DNA of 64,000 nt from Cellulomonas soli (GTDB lineage Bacteria > Actinomycetota > Actinomycetes > Actinomycetales > Cellulomonadaceae): positions 1,054,001-1,118,000 of the forward strand of contig NZ_JACBZJ010000001.1 in assembly GCF_013409305.1 (NCBI RefSeq), written 5' to 3'. Shown piece after piece: positions 42,858-51,396 of this stretch. The translations under genes and the position numbers were made by a program. The notes beneath the pieces were generated by a model, which saw only the letters and a program-made list of their open reading frames with translations, did not search any database and was not told the DNA's origin. Positions within the stretch are counted from its first letter, which is position 1. Every line of letters begins with the position of its first letter.

Positions 42858-43009
42858 CGACTCCCGTGGAGCCGGGAGCACGTCGGCGGCGATGGTCGAA
42901 CCGCACCGACGCGCCAGGTAGTGATCCTGGAGCACCTGCGAGCGGCGATGCCCTGAGACCTACTGTGACGAGAAGTGGCCGATTCGGGCCCTTCGGGCAG
43001 ACTTGCGTC

Positions 43010-44161
43010 GTGTGGCCATTCCGACGCAAGACTGCGCCGCGGGCCACTCCGCTGCCCCGAGGAACGGAACCTCAGCTTGGCGCCCCAGCGGACGCAGACG
43101 TCGATGCCGAAGCCCGTTCGACGACGCCTGCCACCGCGCCGCCGACCGACATGGTCGCCAGCAGCTTGGCCGCCATCTCGACACAGCTCGAGTCGATCGA
43201 GAGCGAGATGGCAGCACGTGCCCAACAGGACGCCGAAGCACGCAGGCGCCGCGCTGAGGATGCCCTCGTTCGTGACGCGATCGGCGATCCAAGCTCGCCC
43301 AGCGGGATTCTCTGCTTGTTCCTGCTCGCTCGTGGTTGGCAGATGCTGAAGCAGCAGTTGCTCACGTGGGAACGGGACCAGCAGCTGGTCGCAGTCGTCC
43401 ACGTGCAGGACCCGGATCACGTGTCCCTGTCGCTCAACGGTGAGCGTCAAGTGCGGCTACTTGGCGTTCAGCGCGTGTACGACCACCTCGACGAGATCGA
43501 GCACCACGAGCGTGGAGGTCGGCTGCCCGGGTGGCTGGTCGCGGACTTCTGGTGGTCCAGTTGGTTGGTGCGACGGCCCGACGCGGACGATCGCTTCCCC
43601 GAGTGGTTCGACGGTTGGCGTCACGAGAGACTGCTCGATGACGGGCACCAGTTCACGCTGCTCGAGGGCGAGTTCGCTGGGGCGGTGGCGACACTGCCAG
43701 CAAGGCCAGCTCGCTGGATCAAGAACGCGCCGAGCACGCTCAACGTGACAATGCCCGATGGTCGCCAAGCGACCTTCTGGGCCAGCGAGGCGAATCGGGT
43801 CCTTCCCCACTTCAAGTCACCCGAAGACCAGACCGGGTGGGCGTTCCCGCTGCGGAACGTCGCATCGATCCTCGAACCCGCGTTGGCCATCCATGAGCAA
43901 CTCGCCCCTCGCGGCTGGCGTTTCCGCGGATGCGGACCCTTTGCGATCTGGTTACCACAAGACGAGCGCCCGGTTCAGGTGGTGCTGATCCGATTGCCTT
44001 CCACGCCAACGCCTGCGGTGCGCGTGATCTTCACGGTCTCCGAGGGCATCGCGACCTCGGCCGACGTGACGCTGGTTCAGCTGACCGAGCGAATCGCCGA
44101 GGTCGAGGCGTACGAAGCCGGCGCGGTACCACCGGTGTGGGCGACCGACCGGCTGCCCTAG
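43010..44161 (+). CDS. Hypothetical 383-aa cytoplasmic protein
   Basis: GTG 43010 begins WPFRRK, a basic N-terminus. It is followed by a low-complexity Pro/Thr/Ala stretch (residues about 15-45), an Ala/Glu/Arg-rich helix (about 50-90) and an unrecognised globular domain with tryptophans (GWQMLKQQLLTWERDQQL, LPGWLVADFWWSSWLVRR). There is no signal peptide or convincing membrane helix. It sits immediately right of the degraded conjugation remnants, so it could be the far edge of the accessory region. I cannot assign function. Confidence 0.5.
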   Translation: MWPFRRKTAPRATPLPRGTEPQLGAPADADVDAEARSTTPATAPPTDMVASSLAAISTQLESIESEMAARAQQDAEARRRRAEDALVRDAIGDPSSPSGILCLFLLARGWQMLKQQLLTWERDQQLVAVVHVQDPDHVSLSLNGERQVRLLGVQRVYDHLDEIEHHERGGRLPGWLVADFWWSSWLVRRPDADDRFPEWFDGWRHERLLDDGHQFTLLEGEFAGAVATLPARPARWIKNAPSTLNVTMPDGRQATFWASEANRVLPHFKSPEDQTGWAFPLRNVASILEPALAIHEQLAPRGWRFRGCGPFAIWLPQDERPVQVVLIRLPSTPTPAVRVIFTVSEGIATSADVTLVQLTERIAEVEAYEAGAVPPVWATDRLP

Positions 44162-44305
44162 GCGCCGCCGGCTCTCGGGAGCGCAGATGGGTTGTCCGAC
44201 CGTGCCCCGTCGGGCAAGCGCTCCTGAGCGTTCCACGCAACGGTGATCTGCTCGGACACGACGCGCTGCTCGGCGGGCCCTCCCGCTCGAGGCAGGGCCG
44301 AACCG

Positions 44306-45001
44306 TCAGGGGTACCCCTCGAGGCCGGGCAGCACGAGGTAGGCGACCATCGCCAGCTGCCCGTCGGTCTGATCGACCCCGCCGCCGGTGGGGCACCTGA
44401 TCGTCACCACCTGCTGCACACCGGGCGAGGCGAGGACCCGGGCGCTGACCATCACCCACGTCCCGTCGGCAGGGTCACGACCGACCGCGCGGGCGACGTC
44501 GTAGGTGGGTCCCGCCTCACCCAAGGGCTCATCCAGGCCGCGCACGGCGAGCGCCGGGCCGGCCACGGTGTCGAGCTGCCGGAGACGGTCGGTGACCAGC
44601 GCGATCGAGGCGGTCTCGTCGTCAGTCCCGGGAGTCGCCTGCGCCGGGCCGAGCTCATCGAGCACCGTGCAGCCGTTGCCGGAGTTCTCCAGAGCGCGCG
44701 TCGCCGTGACGCCGGGCGACGGCTCGGGTGCGGAGGTCTGACCCGGTTGCGCGGACCAGTCCCAGACCTCCTCCAGGGTGTCGTGGAACAGCACCTCCTG
44801 ATCCGCGGCGAGCGCGGCGCCGTCGGCGAACGTCAGGCTCGACGACGGCTCCCCCGGTGGCGGAGCGGTCCAGGACGGGGGTGACGTGCTGTCGTCGGCG
44901 TCGGTGGGCGAGGGTGCGGGCGCGCACGCGGCCAGGATTGCCGTCGCAAGCAGCGCCACGGCACCGGCCTTCGCCGCGGATCCGGCGTCGCTCGTGCTCA
45001 C
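44306..45001 (-). CDS. Secreted lipoprotein
   Basis: A 231-aa protein from GTG 45001. The signal sequence AGAVALLATAILAACAP has the lipobox LAAC, so it should be a membrane-anchored lipoprotein. A Pro/Ser/Thr-rich linker precedes a mixed domain containing CTVLDEL and VVTIRCPTGG, a likely disulfide pair. It belongs to no family that I recognise. The start lacks a strong ribosome site (only GGGAG). No operon partner. Confidence 0.7.
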   Translation of the reverse strand: MSTSDAGSAAKAGAVALLATAILAACAPAPSPTDADDSTSPPSWTAPPPGEPSSSLTFADGAALAADQEVLFHDTLEEVWDWSAQPGQTSAPEPSPGVTATRALENSGNGCTVLDELGPAQATPGTDDETASIALVTDRLRQLDTVAGPALAVRGLDEPLGEAGPTYDVARAVGRDPADGTWVMVSARVLASPGVQQVVTIRCPTGGGVDQTDGQLAMVAYLVLPGLEGYP

Positions 45002-45198
45002 TCCCGGGACGCTACGCCGTCCGCTCCGCGTCCGGGCCGGAACCGGGAAGCGTCGGCGTGCGGGTCGGGCCGGTGGGCGTTCCCCGCTGGGCGAACACAG
45101 GCGCGGAATGGTCGACCGACCTGCGGTGGTTCGGAAGGGCAGCACGTGGTGCCTGATCCTTCGACGGGCACTCCCTCCAACGAGACGAGGTGTCCGCC

Positions 45199-45432
45199 AT
45201 GACCGCCACGACCTTCGACGCCCCCACGACCACCGCCGGGCTCACACGGCAGGACCGCTGCGACCGCTGCGGCGCGCAGGCGTTCGTCAAGGCGACGATC
45301 CACACGGCCGACGACATGGAGCTGCTCTTCTGCGGGCACCACTTCCGGGCCCACGAGCTCAAGCTCGTCGCCGCCGGTGCCACGATCCAGGACGAGCGCC
45401 ACCGCATCGACGAGCACTCGCCCGAGAGCTAG
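45199..45432 (+). CDS. DUF7455-like small zinc-ribbon protein
   Basis: A 77-aa protein with one C-x-x-C pair (DRCDRCGAQAFVKA) and a later CGHHF (LLFCGHHFRAHEL), the zinc-ribbon-like layout of a small actinobacterial family. ATG 45199 follows GAGGTG; GTG 45190 is in frame. Such proteins are strongly conserved in actinobacteria and are often near sigma-factor genes. The role is unknown. Confidence 0.7.
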   Translation: MTATTFDAPTTTAGLTRQDRCDRCGAQAFVKATIHTADDMELLFCGHHFRAHELKLVAAGATIQDERHRIDEHSPES

Positions 45433-45544
45433 GCCCGGCAGCATGCGCCCGAGCGGATGACCGCCCGCATCGGGCCCGCATCAGCCTGGTGACGAAACGG
45501 CAACCCGCGCCCCCCGTGCGCTGAAGCCGCCCTAGCGTGCGGGC

Positions 45545-46147
45545 ATGTCGACGAACGCGCAGGGATGGCCCACCCGGCTGCGGCGCGCGGGCGTGGCGGT
45601 CGTGCTCGTCGTGGGGGCGGGTGCTGCGATCGCGACGACGCCGGCCGTCGCGGAGTGCCCCGATCCGCCGCCGGACGGCGTCGTGAGCGACTTCTACGGA
45701 CAGCAGGACTCCGACTGGGACATGGTGCGGGGGACGTCGCCCTCGGAGTTCGCCGTCAGCGGGTACGACATCGTCCAGGGACAGGTCAGTGCGCCATCCT
45801 GCCTGACCGCCGATGACGCAGGGGTCCCCGTCGCTGTCGACTTCATGCTCGGCTACGACCAGCTGGGCCCGATCCCGGAGGAGACGTTGCGGACACTGAC
45901 CGTGGAGGACGGACTCGGACGCTCCTGGTCGCCGCGAGAGGTCACCACCCGGGAACGTTTCCCCGCGACGTCGGAAGGCGGCGAACAGTCTCGGTCCTAC
46001 GCCCGAGTCCAGTTCCAGCTGCCGATCGACCTCGTGGCTCCGGTGTCGTTGCACCTGGGCGCCTTGGGCGATGCGACCCTCAGCGAGCTGTCCTTGGACG
46101 AGGCCCGACCGACACCCGACGCAACCTCGCCCGAGACGACATCGTGA
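45545..46147 (+). CDS. Secreted hypothetical protein
   Basis: A 200-aa protein with an N-terminal signal peptide (LRRAGVAVVLVVGAGAAIATTPAVAE; likely cleaved after AVA). The mature part has two cysteines (ECPDPPP and SAPSCLTA) and beta-rich sequence. It is 4 nt overlapped with the following membrane-protein gene, so the two probably work together at the cell surface. I do not recognise a domain. Confidence 0.6.
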   Translation: MSTNAQGWPTRLRRAGVAVVLVVGAGAAIATTPAVAECPDPPPDGVVSDFYGQQDSDWDMVRGTSPSEFAVSGYDIVQGQVSAPSCLTADDAGVPVAVDFMLGYDQLGPIPEETLRTLTVEDGLGRSWSPREVTTRERFPATSEGGEQSRSYARVQFQLPIDLVAPVSLHLGALGDATLSELSLDEARPTPDATSPETTS

Positions 46148-46641
46148 CCGCCCCGGTCCGTGGAGACCTCCTGCTGCACCACGTCGCCCTCGTGAGCCTC
46201 GCCGTCCTGCTGCTCAACGATCACGTGCTCAAGGCGGCCGCGCCGGGCTGGGTGACCGGGAAGCTGTCGGACGTCGCCGGACTGGCATTCTTCCCGTTCT
46301 TGCTGCTTACGGGCTATGAGGTGCTTCTGCGGCGAGCACCCTCCGTGCGGTCCGCACGGGCCGCCGCCGGGGTCACGGCCGTCGCCTTCGCGGCGGTCAA
46401 GCTCTCGGCCGTGGCCCGGGCGCTCTACTCGGGCACCGTGGGCCTGCTCCGCTACCCGGTCGACGTGCTGGTCGCCGGCGCGGACTCGCCGGTACCGGTC
46501 GTCGTCCAGCCCGACGCGAGCGACGTCGTGGCGGTCATCGCGTGCGCCCTGGTCGTGCTCGCTGCGCGGCGACGCATCACGCGGTGGGAGCGCGAGAACA
46601 GGGGTGCGGGGTGCCGGTCGGGCGAAGCCCGCGCAGGGTGA
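46144..46641 (+). CDS. Integral membrane protein
   Basis: The 165-aa protein has three to four membrane helices (about residues 12-30, 38-58, 70-90, 120-138). GTG 46144 overlaps the end of the secreted-protein gene. The family is unknown. A tail of about 25 residues is basic and probably cytoplasmic. Confidence 0.6.
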   Translation: MTAPVRGDLLLHHVALVSLAVLLLNDHVLKAAAPGWVTGKLSDVAGLAFFPFLLLTGYEVLLRRAPSVRSARAAAGVTAVAFAAVKLSAVARALYSGTVGLLRYPVDVLVAGADSPVPVVVQPDASDVVAVIACALVVLAARRRITRWERENRGAGCRSGEARAG

Positions 46642-46791
46642 GGCGCCGCCAAACCGGACGCGGGTGGCCGAACCCGACGAACTCTCCGGCGGCAGGCCCG
46701 GACGGCCTGCCGGTTCACCCGTTCGCCACCGCCTGGCGGCCCGATCCCGTCCGATCGGGGGGGCAAGCACCTAGCCGACGAGGACCTGACG

Positions 46792-48600
46792 ATGCCACGC
46801 CCCCGCACGCCCCACCTGTTCGCAGCCCGCGCTCTGACGACCGCGATCGGTCTGGCCACCGCCACGCTGCTCGCGTTCGTGGGCCTGAGCCCGTTGCCCG
46901 CGTCGGCCGCGACCACGCCGGACCGTCTGACGAGCGGGCAGCAGCTGGCGTCCGGGGCGTCGCTGGTGGCGACGACGAGCACGCACCGGCTGACGATGGG
47001 CGCGGACGGCGACGTGACGATCCGGCTGGGCAGCGGACCGGTGCTGTGGCACACGGGGACGACGGGCAACCCGGGTGCGCGTCTCGTGCAGCAGACCTCG
47101 GGTGCGCTCGAGGTGCGGTCGGCCACCGGGGCGCTGCTGTGGAGCACGGGCACGGCGTCGACGGGTGCGCGTTCGATCATCAAGCCGGACGGTGTGCTGT
47201 ACACGATCGACACGGCGGGTCGGACGGCCTGGCGTTCGACGACGAACGGACCGGCGCTCAAGGTGGGCGGGACCGACCGGGTGGCCTCGGGCGGGCTGCT
47301 GCTGGCGGGCGAGCAGATCGCCGCGGGCGAGGCACGGCTGACCATGGGGACGGACGGCAACCTGGTCCTCACCTCGGCGGGCACGGCCGTGTGGCAGACG
47401 GGCACCGCCCTGCGCGGCGCGTCTGCCCGGGTGACGACGACCGGTGACCTGCAGGTCGTCGCGGGCACGTCGGTGCTGTGGTCGGCTCGAGCCGTCTCGG
47501 CAGGCGCGCGCCTGGTCGTCAAGGACCACGCGCGCATCTACCTGATCTCGACGGGTGGGGCGAACGTGTGGTCCTCCCCCGCAGCGCCCGTGGCGAAGGT
47601 GCCGACGGTCGTCCAGCTGCCGCTGCCCGCACCGCTGCCGGTGACCTCGGGCCTCGGTTCGTCCTCGGGCTCGAGCACCTCCGGCTCCGGCACGACGGGT
47701 GAGCGCACCTACGGCACGGTCCTCGCCCGTGCGGCGCAGTACGCGGACCCGACCTCGGTCGTGGCGCGTGCCGCGCAGACGGCACGCGCGGCGGGCCGTA
47801 CAGCGGATGCGACGTTGCTGGACAAGATCGCGGGAGGCGGCTCGGCCCGCTGGCTGAGCACGGCCGACGGCACGTCGAGCGTGCGCACGTACGCCGCGGC
47901 GGCCACCGCGGCGGGCCGGACACCGGTGTTCGTCACCTACGCGATCCCGGACCGCGACTGCGGCAGCCACTCGGCGGGCGGCTTCACGACCTCCGCCGAG
48001 TACGACGCGTGGGCACGTGCCGTCGCCGCCGGGCTCGTCGGGTCGCGGGCCGTGGTGGTTGTCGAGCCGGATGCGCTGCTGCAGCTGGACCGCTGCGGCA
48101 ACCGGACCGAGAGGCTGGGGATGCTGAGCCGTTCCGTGGACGCGTACGTCGCGGCGGGCGCCGAGGTGTACCTCGATGCGGCGAGCGCGAGCAGCTTCGG
48201 GTGGAGCACGGCCCAGCTGGTCGACATGGCGCAGCGGCTGCGCGCGGCGGGCGTCGACCGCGCGGCCGGCTTCGCGGTCGGTGTCGCGAACTTCCAGCGC
48301 ACCGAGCACGAGGTGGCCTACGGCCGGTACCTGTCGGCTCTGCTGGGTGGTCCGGCGTTCGTGGTCGACACCTCGCGCAACGGCAACGGTCCGCTCGCCG
48401 GGCCGGACGGCACCGTGTGGTGCAACCCCGACGGGCGTGCGCTCGGTGCCCGCCCCGCCGCGACGGGCACGGGCCCGTACGTCGCGAACCTCTGGATCAA
48501 GTCGCTCGGCCTGTCCGACGGCACGTGCAACGGCGGCCCGGCCGCCGGGACCTACTGGGAGCCGTACCTGCTCGGACTGGCGTCCCGCGCGAGCTGGTGA
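46792..48600 (+). CDS. GH6 cellulase-like enzyme with N-terminal bulb-lectin-like repeats
   Basis: A 602-aa secreted protein. A signal peptide ends near ASAAT (residue 40). Residues about 45-260 contain repeated bulb-type lectin motifs (GADGDVTIRLG, TMGTDGNLVLTSAG, TVLWSTGT-like), then a Ser-rich linker (about 275-300). The GH6 catalytic domain (about 310-602) has signature YAIPDRDCGSHSAGG, the VVVEPDAL acid region and a substrate groove WCNPDG. GH6 enzymes cut beta-1,4-glucan, releasing cellobiose. The lectin-like N-terminus may bind wall mannan or cellulose. This domain combination is uncommon as far as I know. Confidence 0.88.
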   Translation: MPRPRTPHLFAARALTTAIGLATATLLAFVGLSPLPASAATTPDRLTSGQQLASGASLVATTSTHRLTMGADGDVTIRLGSGPVLWHTGTTGNPGARLVQQTSGALEVRSATGALLWSTGTASTGARSIIKPDGVLYTIDTAGRTAWRSTTNGPALKVGGTDRVASGGLLLAGEQIAAGEARLTMGTDGNLVLTSAGTAVWQTGTALRGASARVTTTGDLQVVAGTSVLWSARAVSAGARLVVKDHARIYLISTGGANVWSSPAAPVAKVPTVVQLPLPAPLPVTSGLGSSSGSSTSGSGTTGERTYGTVLARAAQYADPTSVVARAAQTARAAGRTADATLLDKIAGGGSARWLSTADGTSSVRTYAAAATAAGRTPVFVTYAIPDRDCGSHSAGGFTTSAEYDAWARAVAAGLVGSRAVVVVEPDALLQLDRCGNRTERLGMLSRSVDAYVAAGAEVYLDAASASSFGWSTAQLVDMAQRLRAAGVDRAAGFAVGVANFQRTEHEVAYGRYLSALLGGPAFVVDTSRNGNGPLAGPDGTVWCNPDGRALGARPAATGTGPYVANLWIKSLGLSDGTCNGGPAAGTYWEPYLLGLASRASW

Positions 48601-48653
48601 CGCCCTGCGGACCTCTCGGGTCCGCCGCAGACTGGGGCGCGGAGGTGGTGACC

Positions 48654-49061
48654 GTGACCGACACGTACCCGACCGTCGCGCAGGTGGTGCTCGACACCAC
48701 CGATGCCCGCGCCCTCGCCGAGTTCTACCGGCGCCTGCTCGGCTGGACCTACCCGCCCGGCCACGAGCAGGTCGACCCGGCCGGTGACGACTGGCTGAAC
48801 CTGCGCAACCCGGCGGGCGGCGTCGGGCTCGCGTTCCAGCAGGTGGAGGCCCTGCCGCCGTCGAGCTGGCCGGACGCCACGATCCCGCAGCAGCTGCACC
48901 TCGACCTGACGGTGCCGGACCTCGACGCGCTCACCGTGCAGCACGACCGCGCGCTCGACCTCGGCGCACGTGAGCTGCTGGACCGCACCGACGATCCCGA
49001 CGAGCCGCTCTACGTCTTCGCCGACCCCGCCGGCCACCCGTTCTGCATCTTCGTCGCCTGA
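48654..49061 (+). CDS. VOC/glyoxalase-family protein
   Basis: A 135-aa protein from GTG 48654, with GGAGG eight nt upstream. It has VOC beta-alpha-beta-beta-beta halves: VAQVVLDTTDARALAEFYRRLLGW at the start and QLHLDLTVPDLDALTV in the second half, with FADPAGHPFCIFVA at the end. The family includes glyoxalases, dioxygenases and resistance proteins. The reaction is unknown. Confidence 0.85.
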   Translation: MTDTYPTVAQVVLDTTDARALAEFYRRLLGWTYPPGHEQVDPAGDDWLNLRNPAGGVGLAFQQVEALPPSSWPDATIPQQLHLDLTVPDLDALTVQHDRALDLGARELLDRTDDPDEPLYVFADPAGHPFCIFVA

Positions 49062-49080
49062 CGTCGGTGCGCCGCGGTCA

Positions 49081-49112
49081 GCGGCTCAACGGCTCAGCGG
49101 CTCAGCGGCTCA
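49081..49112. repeat. Four tandem copies of an 8-bp repeat
   Basis: gcggctca occurs four times in tandem (the second copy begins with a instead of g) between two convergent genes. The last copy contains the stop codon of the TetR gene. It may be a slippage-prone simple repeat. Confidence 0.6.
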
Positions 49113-49757
49113 GCGGTAGCCGTCCCACACGGGCGAGGGGAACAGCACGCGCTCGAACCGCAGCCACTCCTCGACGAGGTCGATCGTGGGGCTGCGGAAC
49201 AGGCGGACCTGGATGCCGTCCATCGCCTCGAGGCTCATCTCGACGAGGTGCCGGATGTCGTCGAACGACGCGATCGACGGCGGCAGCCGCCAGGAGACGC
49301 CGCTGTACTGCTTCCAGACGGACGAGGGGCGGTCGGCGAAGTACGCGTGCGCGGGGTGCGCCTCCGAGGACGCCTCGGTGCCGAGCACCATGTACAGCTG
49401 GATGAGGTGCGGCCGGGTGGCGTTGAACTTCACGAGGTAGCGCAGGTACCCGGGGAACGAGGGCCCGTCGGGGTGCACGGCCTCGGGAGTGCCGGTGGCG
49501 ATGTAGTCCTGCGGGGTGCCCGCACGGTCGTACTGCTGCTCGACGATGAGCTCGAGCAGGCCTTCCTTGTTGCGCACGTAGTGCAGCAGGCCGGCCTGGG
49601 TGATGCCGACCTCGTCGGCGACGTCCTGCAGGGAGACGCCGTAGAAGCCCTTGCGGGCGACGAGCCGGGTGGCGGCGGCGAGGATCTGCTCGGTGCGCTG
49701 CTCGGGGGTCAGCCGGACCCGCTTGCGCACCTCGCGAACGCCCTGCTGATCGGCCAC
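49110..49757 (-). CDS. TetR-family regulator
   Basis: A 215-aa protein from GTG 49757 with AAGGAGG upstream. HTH (GVSLQDVADEVGITQAGLLHYVRNKEGLLELIV) at about residues 30-65, then a ligand domain. It is divergent from the MFS gene. A 17-bp motif (TAGTGGGTACTCGGTAG) in the shared gap recurs in the beta-galactosidase promoter. It probably senses a galactoside or a hydrolysis product and controls the transporter and GH42 gene. Regulation is inferred. Confidence 0.9.
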   Translation of the reverse strand: MADQQGVREVRKRVRLTPEQRTEQILAAATRLVARKGFYGVSLQDVADEVGITQAGLLHYVRNKEGLLELIVEQQYDRAGTPQDYIATGTPEAVHPDGPSFPGYLRYLVKFNATRPHLIQLYMVLGTEASSEAHPAHAYFADRPSSVWKQYSGVSWRLPPSIASFDDIRHLVEMSLEAMDGIQVRLFRSPTIDLVEEWLRFERVLFPSPVWDGYR

Positions 49758-49848
49758 GTCGCCACCTCCTTCGACGCGTGAGGCTATCGCGCTCACAGGT
49801 TCGGGTTTGACATGCCGGGTGGGTCGACCTAGTTTCCTCGCTGTTATC

Positions 49849-49865
49849 TAGTGGGTACTCGGTAG
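49849..49865. promoter_or_regulatory. Candidate TetR operator, copy 1
   Basis: TAGTGGGTACTCGGTAG lies in the TetR/MFS divergent gap and matches TACTGTGTACTCGGTAG at 55403-55419 at 15 of 17 positions. It is a candidate site for the adjacent TetR regulator. Confidence 0.55.
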
Positions 49866-50009
49866 TGGGTCCGTGGCGTCGAAGCCTCGGGTCCGTGACT
49901 GCCGGGCACCACGGCGGCAGCCGCCGCCACCGCGTTCGACGAGGACCGCAATCCCACCCGGGAGCTCCGACGTCGGCGCACCTGGGTGCTCCAACCAAAG
50001 AAGGTGGAC

Positions 50010-51317
50010 ATGGAAACCCAGGCACCAGCAGCCGTCGCTGAGGCCGTGCTCGAGCCTGCTCGGACACCGGACGAGCTCGCCCCCGACACCGCGCAGCCCT
50101 TCACCACCGGCCGCACGATCCGCTTCGGTGCCGGCTTCATGCTCTTCGGCCTGCTGTGGTGCGTCGGCCTGATGATCGTCGCGGCCGTGCTCCTGCCGCA
50201 GCGGCTCACCGACCTGGGCGTGGCCTTCCCTGCCGCGATGCTCGGCACGATCAACGCGATCACCGCCGTGGTCTCGCTGGTCTCGAACCTCGTCGTCGGC
50301 AACCTGTCCGACCGCACGCGTGCCCGGTTCGGCCGGCGCACCCCGTGGATCCTCGGCGGCGCCGTGCTGGGTGGGCTCTCGCTCACCGGCGTCGGCCTGC
50401 TCGAGAGCCCGGTCCTGCTGACGGTCTCGTACTGCCTGTCGATGGTCGGCCTCAACATGATGCTGGCCCCGGCCGTCGCGGTCCTCTCCGACCGGGTGCC
50501 CATGCGCCTGCGCGGCACGATGTCGGCGCTCTACGGCGGTGGCCTCGTCGCAGGCCAGGCGCTCGGCACGCTCATCGGCGCGGCGTTCATCACCAACGCG
50601 GTGCCCGGGTTCGTCCTCGGCGGCGCGCTCATGCTGCTCGGCGGGGTCATCGCCCTGGTCCTGTGGCCGCGCGAGCTGTCGGCGGGGAACCTGCCCGCGA
50701 ACGTCGGCGGCTTCAAGGAGCTGCTGGTCTCGTTCCGCCCGCCGCGCAACGCCCCCGACTTCTACAAGGCGTTCGTCGGCCGCCTGCTCATGCTGGTCAG
50801 CTACCAGATGATCACCGCGTACCAGCTGTACATCGTGCAGGACCACATCGGGCAGAGCACCAAGGAGTCCGCCGCGACGATCGCCACGATGTCGGTCATC
50901 ACGATGATCGTGTCGCTGCTCGCCTCGGTCGGCGCCGGTCCCATCTCGGACAGGATCGGCCGCCGCAAGGTGCCGGTCGTCGTGGCCAGCGCGCTGTTCG
51001 CCGTCGGCATCGCGATGCCGTGGATCATGCCCACGACCACCGGCATGTTCCTCTACGCGGGCATCGCCGGCTTCGGCTACGGCGTCTACACCTCGGTCGA
51101 CCAGGCCCTCAACGTCGACGTGCTGCCCAGCGTGGAGAACGCCGGCAAGGACCTCGGCATCCTCAACCTGGCGACCACGCTCGGCCAGACCGTCGGCCCG
51201 ATCCTCACCTCGACGATCGTCGTGGCCACCGGCACCTACGCGGTGGCGTTCCCGGTCGCGATCGCGATGGCGCTGCTCGGGTGCGTGTTCATCCTGAAGA
51301 TCCGCTCCGTGCGCTGA
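50010..51317 (+). CDS. MFS transporter
   Basis: A 435-aa, 12-helix transporter. Helix 2-3 loop GNLSDRTRARFGRRTPW resembles the MFS signature, and a second DRIGRRKVP occurs between helices 8 and 9. The N-terminal 45 residues are acidic and cytoplasmic. ATG 50010 follows AAGAAGG. Regulation with GH42 by a shared operator suggests a galactoside or oligosaccharide substrate, though MFS families vary. Confidence 0.85.
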   Translation: METQAPAAVAEAVLEPARTPDELAPDTAQPFTTGRTIRFGAGFMLFGLLWCVGLMIVAAVLLPQRLTDLGVAFPAAMLGTINAITAVVSLVSNLVVGNLSDRTRARFGRRTPWILGGAVLGGLSLTGVGLLESPVLLTVSYCLSMVGLNMMLAPAVAVLSDRVPMRLRGTMSALYGGGLVAGQALGTLIGAAFITNAVPGFVLGGALMLLGGVIALVLWPRELSAGNLPANVGGFKELLVSFRPPRNAPDFYKAFVGRLLMLVSYQMITAYQLYIVQDHIGQSTKESAATIATMSVITMIVSLLASVGAGPISDRIGRRKVPVVVASALFAVGIAMPWIMPTTTGMFLYAGIAGFGYGVYTSVDQALNVDVLPSVENAGKDLGILNLATTLGQTVGPILTSTIVVATGTYAVAFPVAIAMALLGCVFILKIRSVR

Positions 51318-51337
51318 CGCCTCGCTCACCGCACCAG

Positions 51338-51375
51338 GAGGGGGCCGTCTCCGCACCCGCGGGGTCGGCCCCCTC
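51338..51375. terminator. Terminator between convergent MFS and membrane-protein genes
   Basis: GAGGGGGCCG (51338-51347) pairs with CGGCCCCCTC (51366-51375); the loop is 18 nt and CTTG follows. It is a bidirectional-type hairpin. Confidence 0.7.
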
Positions 51376-51396
51376 TTGCGCGCGTCCCAGGAACCG

